64,000 nt of DNA from Candidatus Altimarinota bacterium (GTDB lineage: Bacteria > Patescibacteriota > Gracilibacteria > UM-FILTER-43-11), in the NCBI GenBank assembly GCA_028281045.1, contig JANQKP010000001.1, forward strand, positions 124,001-188,000. Reading direction: 5' to 3'. The position numbers and the translations under genes were made by a program. The first letter of the stretch is position 1, and every line of letters starts with the position of its first letter. The notes beneath the pieces were generated by a model. That model saw only the letters and a program-made list of their open reading frames with translations. It made no database searches and had not been told where the DNA came from. Positions 47,360-55,705 of the stretch are shown one piece after another.

Positions 47360-48493
47360 CTAGTCCTCCAGAAGTTTTTCTTGAGTAAGGTCTGCTTGCT
47401 GAATAGAAACCTTCACATTTGAAGGTTCGTATTCCTTAGGTTTGTCTAGTTCTTCAGCTTCTAGTTTTCCACCGGCTTTACCACCGGTGATCTTAAACAC
47501 ATCTTTATCGATTTTCTTCAGCTCCTTACTGGCATTATTGTACGTATTTACCGTGGTTCCCAGATGTCCACCAATCTTACGGAAGTAATCTTCGTAAGAA
47601 TTAATGTGTTTTCCAAGGACTTCCACATTCTTTTGAATCTCTTTGGCAGAGCTTTCAATAGCCAGAGCACGTAAGGCCTGCATAACCGTTTGTAGATACG
47701 CATAGAAAGTCATAGGTGATACTAGAATCACCTTCTTTTTAAAAGCGTAATCTATAAGATCTGAAGTATTCACTTCAATGGTTCCTACTTTATGAAGTAG
47801 TAAGTTGTAGAACACTCCATCCGCTGGAATGAACATGAAGGCAAAATCCGTGGTGTTTTCCTCTGGGCGTACGTATTTGCTGGTCTCATCAATACGCTTT
47901 TTAAGATCCGCTTTAAACTCACGCTCTAAAAGATCTCTCTTGGTATCATCTTCCTCTTCCATAATACGGTTGTAGTTCTCTAGTGAGAACTTAGCATCAA
48001 TTGGGATGATCTGCTCACGTACAAAGATGGCTGCATCCACCATTTCTCCATTTTTAAAGCTGTACTGCATTTGGAAATTACTTGGTGGAAGCACATTAGA
48101 AAGTAGGTTTTCTAAGAAGAATTCCCCTAGAATTCCACGTTGTTTTGGATTTTTAAGAATATTCTCAAGAGATTTCATTTGCTCTGCAAAACCAACCACC
48201 TGCTTATTCGTTTCATCTAGCTTGGTGAGTTTTTCCGTCACTTCTTTTACGATTTTAGACGTAGAAGTGAACTGTTTTTGAAGCGATTCTTGGCTTCTAG
48301 CCATAGAATCTTGAATAGATTTATCTTGAGCTTTTACATTCTTCTCAATTTCCATCAGATGCTTTTGAAGCATCAGAAAACTCTGGTCTTCTTTTTTGCC
48401 TTCTTGCATAGCTTTAAGCTGCTGAGTCACTTGATAAAGCGCAAAGCCTACTGCGGCGAATCCGATGAATACAAGAAAAGAAGTAAAGTCCAT
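47360..48493 (-). CDS. rmuC: DNA recombination protein RmuC
   Basis: QRGILGEFFLENLLSNVLPPSNFQMQYSFKNGEMVDAAIFV, IPIDAKFSLENY, FAFMFIPADGVFYNLL. Confidence 0.93.
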   Translation of the reverse strand: MDFTSFLVFIGFAAVGFALYQVTQQLKAMQEGKKEDQSFLMLQKHLMEIEKNVKAQDKSIQDSMARSQESLQKQFTSTSKIVKEVTEKLTKLDETNKQVVGFAEQMKSLENILKNPKQRGILGEFFLENLLSNVLPPSNFQMQYSFKNGEMVDAAIFVREQIIPIDAKFSLENYNRIMEEEDDTKRDLLEREFKADLKKRIDETSKYVRPEENTTDFAFMFIPADGVFYNLLLHKVGTIEVNTSDLIDYAFKKKVILVSPMTFYAYLQTVMQALRALAIESSAKEIQKNVEVLGKHINSYEDYFRKIGGHLGTTVNTYNNASKELKKIDKDVFKITGGKAGGKLEAEELDKPKEYEPSNVKVSIQQADLTQEKLLED

Positions 48494-48545
48494 AAAAATG
48501 ATTAGTGCAGATCAAATTCTACTCCGAAATTCAGGTGGCAGCAAG

Positions 48546-51413
48546 CTAAAGAATCGCTGCGTCACAAATCTTATTAAATGGACAATATTTACATTTAAAT
48601 TTATCTGGCTTTGGAGCAAAGTTTGATTCATTGATCTTATCCCCTAGCTCAACAATTTTCGCTTTTGCTTCTTCTAATTTTTCTTCATCCGGATCTGTAG
48701 ATAATTTCGTATCATCATCTAGGAAATAGAGGGTAAGCAGGGACGCCGCTTGCCCAAAGCACTCTTTGGCGGCCATCGCGTAAATCATCAGCTGCAAATT
48801 GCTATCCACTTCCTTTTGAGATCTCGATTTACCGGTCTTATAATCAATGATTTCCAAGGTGCCATCTTCTTTCTGATCAGCCCTGTCTATACGGCCTCCA
48901 ATCGTATAAGGACCTACTTTTAATTTAAAGCCTTTCTCAAGGAATTTAACATCAGCCATTTCTTTTTCAAAGTGCCCATAGAACTGACTTAAAATCTCAC
49001 GTCCACGTTCTTTTCGAAGCTCCATGTGCTCTTTAGAGTCATAGCCATCACTCAACCATTTCTCTTCGTAAATCTTTAGTAGATTTTCGAGAGAAACATC
49101 AGGGCTAAATTCTTCAAAAAGCGAAGCCTGTTTATTTTGCATCACTAATTTGTAAAACGCTTGGAGCGTATTATGCATAGTAGACCCAAAGCTTAAATTC
49201 GCCCCTGGAGGGGTTGGAATATTAAACACATAAGCATATTCATATTGTCTTGGGCAGTTTTCAAAAGAAGATAGCTGTGAATAACTAAAGTGATTAATCT
49301 TTTCTCGCTTCATTTCTTCCGTTGGTTTTTCTATGGCCTTAGGCTTCAAGAATTTCTCTGCACCCTCCACCGTTTTTTCCACTTGAGTGAGCTCTACCTT
49401 TTCTAAAACCTCAGCGACAAACGGAGAAAGCTTTTTCTTTCTCGGGTTTTTCGCTGAAGAGTAGTTATAAAAATCACTATATAAAAGGTGTAACTTGTTT
49501 TTAGCCCGCGTAATGGCTACATAAAAAAGCCTGCGCTCTTCTTCAACATGAGAATCTTTATCATTAAGAATCTCATGCACGAGCTTATCTGGGATTTCTA
49601 TAGGATCCTTTTGCCTTCTTGGCGGGAAACGATCACTGGTTACCCCAGCGACAAAGACAGTATCGAATTCTAGACCTTTAGAGCCGTGAACGGACGAAAT
49701 AAAGATGCCTTCGCGCCCTTGGTCGAATTGCACATTGGGATTATCCCCTGCTTCTTCAGCTAGGTCTAAATAATTCACAAAATCAATCACAGACTTTTGT
49801 TCATTGCCGCGTTCAAATTCACGTATTTTCGTAAAGAACGAAGCAATATTAATCACCTGATCTTCCGCTTCTAAATTATCTTCTTTTAGAAGCTCCTCGT
49901 AGAGCTCTAATTTAGAAACAAATTCATAAAGTGTTTCACCTACGCTGTGCTCTTTGGAATATTCTAAAACATGATAAAGCGTTTCATAAAGATGTTTAAA
50001 CTCATCTTTATTTTGAATCGCTTTCCACACGCTCATATACTTGGTTTTCGCTTCGCGAATCACCATGGCAATCGATTCCATGGAAAGTTTCCAAATCGGC
50101 ATGCGAAGCACGGCATAAAAACTGATGTCATCCTTTGGATTAGAAAGCACGCGAAGGACTGCGATTAAATCTGAAATTTCTTTCTTTTGATAAAGACCAC
50201 GCTCAGAAACAAATGTATAAGGTATATTACGACGCTTAAAAGCTTCGATATAAGGCTGTGCATGCGCATTGGCTCGAACAAGTATGGCAATATCCGAAAG
50301 CGCCTTCTCAGAGGCTTTAATCTCGTCTAAAACGTAATCTATTTCTTGTTCTATGGTAGAACTATGCACCAAATGAATGCTTTCGGCATCTCCTTCGCTT
50401 TGCCCTTTGATCTTTTTATCAATGCCGGCTTTCACCTCCAGGCGATCTGGATTGTTATTTTGAATCACTTCGTAAGCGAAATCTAAAATCTTCTGTGTAC
50501 TTCTGTAGTTTTCAGTCAGCACCACTACGCTTGCTTCTGGGTAGTTTTCCTGGAACTGCAGAATATTAGAAATGGCCGCTCCACGGAACTTGTAAATCGA
50601 TTGGTCATCATCCCCCACCACCATAATGTTCTTATGGCCTCCGGCGAGCATGTCTACGATTTTATTCTGGGCTATATTCGTATCTTGATATTCATCGACC
50701 AAGACATACTTAAATTTATTTTGTAAGAATTTAAGTATATTAGGCCTCTTATTAAAGAGCTCTATGGTTTTAAACTGTAAATCGGCAAAATCTAAGAAGT
50801 TATTCTTCAGCATGAGTTCCTGATATTTACCATAAGCTTTAGCGAGCTCCATTTGGCGCTGGGCCTCTAGTTTATCTTCTTCCTCTTTGGCTGCTTTTTC
50901 TAATTCTTTTGCAAAATTCAGAGCGTCCTCAGGGCTATTGAGCTCTTCTTTGAGTTTAGAAAAGTAGCCCACAAGAGCATCTATGAATTTAGTAGGGTTA
51001 TTTAAAGGCCTGTAGTAATCTAGTTCAAATTCATACAGGTTGTCTCGCATGAATTGCCACTGGTCTACGCCAGATAAAATATGAAATGCCGGGCTTATAC
51101 CAATATCTATGGCATAGTCTCTTAAAATAGAATCACAGAAGCCGTGAAAGGTGCGAATAGCAATGGCTTCGTAGCCTAGCGGCATCAAAGTATCTACCCG
51201 CTCTTCAATTTCCGCCGTGGCTTTTTCGGTAAACGTTAAAGCCAGAATTTCATCGTTATTACACCATCCTTCTTTTAATATATGAGCAATACGCTCCGTG
51301 ATCACACGGGTCTTTCCGGTTCCGGCACCAGCTACCACTAGAAGGGGTCCTTCTTTGTGGGAAACGGCTTGTCTTTGTTTTTCATTTAGGTGATCCATAC
51401 GTAGAGCTATCAT
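48546..51413 (-). CDS. UvrD/PcrA-type helicase fused to PD-(D/E)XK nuclease with Fe-S Cys motif
   Basis: VVAGAGTGKTRVITERIA, VDEYQDTN, VVGDDDQSIYKFRGA, C-terminal GGRIDRADQKEDGTLEIIDYKTGK and CKYCPFNKIC. Confidence 0.93.
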   Translation of the reverse strand: MIALRMDHLNEKQRQAVSHKEGPLLVVAGAGTGKTRVITERIAHILKEGWCNNDEILALTFTEKATAEIEERVDTLMPLGYEAIAIRTFHGFCDSILRDYAIDIGISPAFHILSGVDQWQFMRDNLYEFELDYYRPLNNPTKFIDALVGYFSKLKEELNSPEDALNFAKELEKAAKEEEDKLEAQRQMELAKAYGKYQELMLKNNFLDFADLQFKTIELFNKRPNILKFLQNKFKYVLVDEYQDTNIAQNKIVDMLAGGHKNIMVVGDDDQSIYKFRGAAISNILQFQENYPEASVVVLTENYRSTQKILDFAYEVIQNNNPDRLEVKAGIDKKIKGQSEGDAESIHLVHSSTIEQEIDYVLDEIKASEKALSDIAILVRANAHAQPYIEAFKRRNIPYTFVSERGLYQKKEISDLIAVLRVLSNPKDDISFYAVLRMPIWKLSMESIAMVIREAKTKYMSVWKAIQNKDEFKHLYETLYHVLEYSKEHSVGETLYEFVSKLELYEELLKEDNLEAEDQVINIASFFTKIREFERGNEQKSVIDFVNYLDLAEEAGDNPNVQFDQGREGIFISSVHGSKGLEFDTVFVAGVTSDRFPPRRQKDPIEIPDKLVHEILNDKDSHVEEERRLFYVAITRAKNKLHLLYSDFYNYSSAKNPRKKKLSPFVAEVLEKVELTQVEKTVEGAEKFLKPKAIEKPTEEMKREKINHFSYSQLSSFENCPRQYEYAYVFNIPTPPGANLSFGSTMHNTLQAFYKLVMQNKQASLFEEFSPDVSLENLLKIYEEKWLSDGYDSKEHMELRKERGREILSQFYGHFEKEMADVKFLEKGFKLKVGPYTIGGRIDRADQKEDGTLEIIDYKTGKSRSQKEVDSNLQLMIYAMAAKECFGQAASLLTLYFLDDDTKLSTDPDEEKLEEAKAKIVELGDKINESNFAPKPDKFKCKYCPFNKICDAAIL

Positions 51414-51431
51414 ACCTAAATTTTAGGCAAC

Positions 51432-51456
51432 AAAAAAGCCCCACCGAAGTGGGGCC
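51432..51456 (-). terminator. Intrinsic terminator of rpsA
   Basis: Reverse strand GGCCCCAC-ttcg-GTGGGGC-TTTTTT. Confidence 0.92.
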
Positions 51457-51469
51457 TTCTAATGTCTGA

Positions 51470-52720
51470 TTACTCTTCAGAAGATTCTTCTTTTTCTTCA
51501 GCTTCTTCCTCTTTAGCCTCTTCTTTGTCAGCTTTTTTAGCTGCCTTTTTCTTAGGCTTTTCTTCTTTTTCTTCTTCCGCTGGAGCTTCTGCTTCAGCTT
51601 CCTCAGCTACTTCTTCTTTCTTCTTTTTAGCGCCTCCACCACTCTTAAGCGTAAGACCGATGCGACGTTCGTCTGAATCGATATTGATCACTTCAGCTTC
51701 AACTTCGTCTCCAATAGAAAGGAAGTCTTTTGGATCTTCTACTTTGCTGTCTGAGATTTCAGAAAGGTGAATTAGACCAGTGATATCGTCTTCAAGTTGT
51801 ACGAAAGCACCGTATTGAGAGAAGCGGTTAACCGTTCCTTTAACTTTGGTACCAATTTCGTATTTCTTAGCGATAGCTTCCCATGGATCTGGAATAAGTC
51901 TTTTAATAGAAAGGCTAAGTTTATCTCCTTCAATTCCGATGATCTGCACCTTAACAGAATCTCCCACTTTAGCGTATTGGTGAGGATTTGAAACATGCCC
52001 CCAAGCGATTTCAGAGATATGCACAAGACCTTCAAGTCCTTCGAAGGTAACGAAGATCCCGAATTTAACCACTCCAGATACTTTACCTTCTACTTCGTCT
52101 CCAATATTAAGATCTTGAAGTTTAGAAGAAGAGTCTGCGTTAGCGGCCGCTTTTTCTGAAAGGATCATCTTACCAGTAGCGCGGTCTAGATTAATTACTT
52201 TAGTGGTAAGTTTTTGACCTACTAGTTTTTGAAGGCGACGTAGGATTTCAGCAGCATCTGCACCATCCACACGTGGGTAATGCATTGGCGCCAGTTGAGA
52301 TACTGGAATAAATCCTTTGATTCCGTCTACATCAAGAAGAAGTCCACCTTTATTCGCTTCAGTAACAGTAACTTCAACGTTTTCTTGATCTTTAAAGGCG
52401 GTTTCGAATTTATCCCAAGTGTTGGCTTGAGACGCTTTCTTAAGGGAAAGAACCACCATACCTGATTCATTTTCAGGTTCAATCACTACGGCTTTAACTT
52501 CATCACCGATTTTTAAATCTTTAATCGTTTCAGCGCTGTCTTTGGTTTCACGTCCAGCGATAATCCCAACAGCAACACCGTTAAGATCTACTACGATTTC
52601 ATTCTTTTTAAGACCAACGACAGTACCTTCGATTACGCTACCAAGTTCTGGAGCCGGGTACGACTGAGAATCATTCATCAGATCCTCCATGGTCATTTTG
52701 TCATCTTTTACTTTAAACAT
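51470..52720 (-). CDS. rpsA: 30S ribosomal protein S1
   Basis: Four S1 domains (GDEVEGKVSGVVKFGIFVTFEGLEGLVHISEIAWG etc.) and acidic/Lys-rich C-terminal tail. Confidence 0.92.
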   Translation of the reverse strand: MFKVKDDKMTMEDLMNDSQSYPAPELGSVIEGTVVGLKKNEIVVDLNGVAVGIIAGRETKDSAETIKDLKIGDEVKAVVIEPENESGMVVLSLKKASQANTWDKFETAFKDQENVEVTVTEANKGGLLLDVDGIKGFIPVSQLAPMHYPRVDGADAAEILRRLQKLVGQKLTTKVINLDRATGKMILSEKAAANADSSSKLQDLNIGDEVEGKVSGVVKFGIFVTFEGLEGLVHISEIAWGHVSNPHQYAKVGDSVKVQIIGIEGDKLSLSIKRLIPDPWEAIAKKYEIGTKVKGTVNRFSQYGAFVQLEDDITGLIHLSEISDSKVEDPKDFLSIGDEVEAEVINIDSDERRIGLTLKSGGGAKKKKEEVAEEAEAEAPAEEEKEEKPKKKAAKKADKEEAKEEEAEEKEESSEE

Positions 52721-52819
52721 AGGAAAAATTTTGCAGAAAGGTTAGTTATATAGGCGCCAAAGCGATTTACTCTGCAAAAAGGTAAATCTTTTTGAGCGCG
52801 CGGGAATTTTAGTGGTTTT

Positions 52820-53860
52820 TTATGATTGAGTCAAGTTTTTAGACCTCTTTTTTCTGCGCTCATCAAGCAGCACTATCAAAAATAGTATTACCCCTGCACA
52901 AGCTAAGTATCTATCGTCAATTCTTGATTGATCGATTCTTGCTTCTTGATCTGCATTTTCTCCAACACAAGCATCTGCTTTCATAACACGTTCTACCTGC
53001 TCTTTTGTTACACCAATATCGCTTTCAGTACCAGTAAGCTCGTTTAAAAAGTCTGCTGTGCTTTTCCATAGGCTTTCTACGCTACCACTGGAAAGGGCGT
53101 GCACGATCTTTTCTTTTTCTTCTTGCGGTAAGTCAAATTCACTTAAGGTATCCATGAAAAATTCTGCATTGATTAACACATCCTCTCTATCTGTGTACGT
53201 CTGACGAATTAAAAAATCTTCACCAGACTCATCAATGCCCCTTTCCTCAATTTTTCTAGCAAGGAAATCAAACCATTTCATAGGAAGATAATAGTTATCC
53301 TTTTCTGCTTTTTTTCGCTCAGCGAGTTTATCTGCCACAGCCTCCTTGAGCCAAGGTGGACCATAGTAGCTGTGACCAATATGAGCCCCCTCGTGTCTGA
53401 GTACTGCATTAGACACCTCTCGCCAATTGTCAAAAGAGGTTCCTTTGCCATAGCTAATCATTATGAAAGCTTGGTCATATAAATTGATTACCTTTAGACC
53501 AGGCCAGCCGTTGTCACAGGCATCATAAATGACACGCTCACAATGAAATGTATTGGCTGGGTTGAATTGCTCCACAGTAGATATTCCCCTTGCAGCTATA
53601 TCCTCTCTTACAATGGAAACTTGTTCTTCGAGCCTAGTTAAAAATGTAGCTTCTTCTGGATAACTTAAATAATAGGGCTCATTTTCACAGTAAGTGTTTG
53701 CCAATTTTTCCATTGGAGTATCGCCACTTGCTGTTAAACTTAGGATGATTTCAAAAGCTTTTTTGCGATTTAAATCAATTAGCTCTCCAGCAAAATACGG
53801 AAGAGTTAGGGCGATAGGTGCCACATACTTTAAAGTTGTCAGTGGACTAAGGGCTTTCAT
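52820..53860 (-). CDS. Membrane-anchored putative zinc metallopeptidase (gluzincin-like)
   Basis: LRHEGAHIGHSYYGPPWLKEAVADKLAE (HExxH plus downstream E); C-terminal TM with basic tail. Confidence 0.7.
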   Translation of the reverse strand: MKALSPLTTLKYVAPIALTLPYFAGELIDLNRKKAFEIILSLTASGDTPMEKLANTYCENEPYYLSYPEEATFLTRLEEQVSIVREDIAARGISTVEQFNPANTFHCERVIYDACDNGWPGLKVINLYDQAFIMISYGKGTSFDNWREVSNAVLRHEGAHIGHSYYGPPWLKEAVADKLAERKKAEKDNYYLPMKWFDFLARKIEERGIDESGEDFLIRQTYTDREDVLINAEFFMDTLSEFDLPQEEKEKIVHALSSGSVESLWKSTADFLNELTGTESDIGVTKEQVERVMKADACVGENADQEARIDQSRIDDRYLACAGVILFLIVLLDERRKKRSKNLTQS

Positions 53861-53928
53861 AAAACACTTTAATGGCTATCGACTATACAATATTTAATCC
53901 GTAGTGACAATATCATCATCAACCTTAT

Positions 53929-54405
53929 ATGGAAATTGAAATAAAAAGACTAAACAACAGTGGCGCTGAGCAGAACTTTGTTCTTCAGTATTTGAAAGAA
54001 CATTGGAAGGATACAAGTAGGGCAAAAAAGGCAATGGAAGAATCTCTAAAAAATGAAGTATTGCCTAGTTTTTTTATTGCCCATTACGATGGTGACCCAA
54101 TTGGCATGATCTTTTTAACGGATGAAGACGACATTGGGTTCGCCGAAAGAGATGGGGCAATGCTAGAAGAAAAGGTAAAACCATGGATGATGTGCCTCTA
54201 CGTTAAGCCAGAATTTCGACAAAAAGGAGTGGGCACTGACCTTGTTAAATACTGTGAAAACTTCTCAAAGATAAACAACTTTGAATATCTATATCTAGAC
54301 TCAGCTAAAAAGGGAGATTTTTACCGAAAGATGTCTTACGAATATATCGGCAACCAACCGTGGGAAGACGGAATAACTGAAATATTCAGAAAGAAACTTA
54401 ATTAG
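53929..54405 (+). CDS. GNAT family acetyltransferase
   Basis: LYVKPEFRQKGVGTDLVKYCENF. Confidence 0.85.
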   Translation: MEIEIKRLNNSGAEQNFVLQYLKEHWKDTSRAKKAMEESLKNEVLPSFFIAHYDGDPIGMIFLTDEDDIGFAERDGAMLEEKVKPWMMCLYVKPEFRQKGVGTDLVKYCENFSKINNFEYLYLDSAKKGDFYRKMSYEYIGNQPWEDGITEIFRKKLN

Positions 54406-55492
54406 TCAGAACCTCCCCATTCTCCACAGAATAAAGTTGTACTTTAGCCTCAATCACATCTAGGAACTCTTTGTGCGTTGTAGAGATAAAGGTTTGCACT
54501 CCAGAAATAGCATTAAATAGATACCTTTGCCTGTCTTCATCAAGCTCTGAAAAGACATCATCTAGTAGTAAAACTGGCTTTTCTCCAGAAACTTCTTCGA
54601 TCAGCTGAAGTTCAGCAAATTTAAGAGCTAAAATAAGGCTTCTCCACTCCCCTCGTGAGCCAAAATGAGCTAAATCATGGGTGTTGCACATGAATTTTAA
54701 ATCGTCTCTGTGTGGGCCAATTCTGGAGTTTCCAAGAATTAAATCTGATTTTTGATGGTCTTCAATCGATTTTAGTAAATCTGCTTCGGTTTCTCCGGCA
54801 CCTGATTTCACATATTCAATTACCAGCTCATCCCCTTCTTTAGAAATTTCTTTGTAGAGTTTTTTTACAATTTTACCCAGTTTTTTCAGGGTACTTTCTC
54901 GCTTTTCTACCACTATAAATCCATGTCTGGCGGCTTCTTGGTTCCAAAACTGTAATTCTTCTTCTTTGGCGCTGCCTTCTTTTATAGATTTAAGCAGACT
55001 ATTGCGTTGTTTAATCACATGCTGATAAGCCATAAGATGATCTAAATAATCTCGATCTATTTGTGAAATCAAAAGGTCCAGATATCGCCTTCTTAAACTA
55101 GGCGATAAATGGATCATGCCCATATCATCCGGTGAAAAGAAAACAACTTTTAAAAGGCCAATATAATCTTTGGCCGTTTTAATCACATCATTGATTTTTA
55201 GCGTCTTTTTGGCGGGTTTTTCGGTCACCACAAAGGCCAGCTCACTATCCCCTTCTTCAGTGGTGATTTTGGCATCTAAGCGGCAAAAATCTAAATCAAA
55301 GCTAATTAAATCTTGGTTTTCACGAGTTCTAAACGATTTACTCGCTGAAAGAAGGAAAATCGCTTCAAGTAGGTTGGTTTTTCCTTGCCCATTCGCTCCC
55401 ACAAAGCCAAAAACATTGGTGTCTTCAGCAAAATCCAGCTCGAGCTTCTTTAAATTCCGAAATCCGTAGTTTTTAAGGCTGTTAATTCTCAC
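54398..55492 (-). CDS. recF: DNA replication and repair protein RecF
   Basis: NVFGFVGANGQGKTNLLEAIFLLS, RRYLDLLISQID, GPHRDDLKF, PVLLLDDVFSELDEDRQ. Confidence 0.95.
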   Translation of the reverse strand: MRINSLKNYGFRNLKKLELDFAEDTNVFGFVGANGQGKTNLLEAIFLLSASKSFRTRENQDLISFDLDFCRLDAKITTEEGDSELAFVVTEKPAKKTLKINDVIKTAKDYIGLLKVVFFSPDDMGMIHLSPSLRRRYLDLLISQIDRDYLDHLMAYQHVIKQRNSLLKSIKEGSAKEEELQFWNQEAARHGFIVVEKRESTLKKLGKIVKKLYKEISKEGDELVIEYVKSGAGETEADLLKSIEDHQKSDLILGNSRIGPHRDDLKFMCNTHDLAHFGSRGEWRSLILALKFAELQLIEEVSGEKPVLLLDDVFSELDEDRQRYLFNAISGVQTFISTTHKEFLDVIEAKVQLYSVENGEVLTN

Positions 55493-55563
55493 GCTCTAAG
55501 CATTGATTTTTATAGGGAAATTTGCTATAATATTAAGATTTATTTTTCGAAAAAACAAACAAA

Positions 55564-55701
55564 ATGAACTTTACAGTAAGACCCATTGAAATGGATGACC
55601 AAGAAGTTTCATACGAAGAGCGTATTGATTTCGCTCGCAGTGTGCGTGCTTTTGGGGTAGCTATTGCTGCCGTTATTGCTAGTGATCTTTTCATTGACTA
55701 A
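55564..55701 (+). CDS. Small hypothetical protein with C-terminal hydrophobic helix
   Basis: MNFTVRPIEMDDQEVSYEERIDFARSVRAFGVAIAAVIASDLFID; directly upstream of the M23-SLH gene. Confidence 0.5.
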   Translation: MNFTVRPIEMDDQEVSYEERIDFARSVRAFGVAIAAVIASDLFID

Positions 55702-55705
55702 TTCC

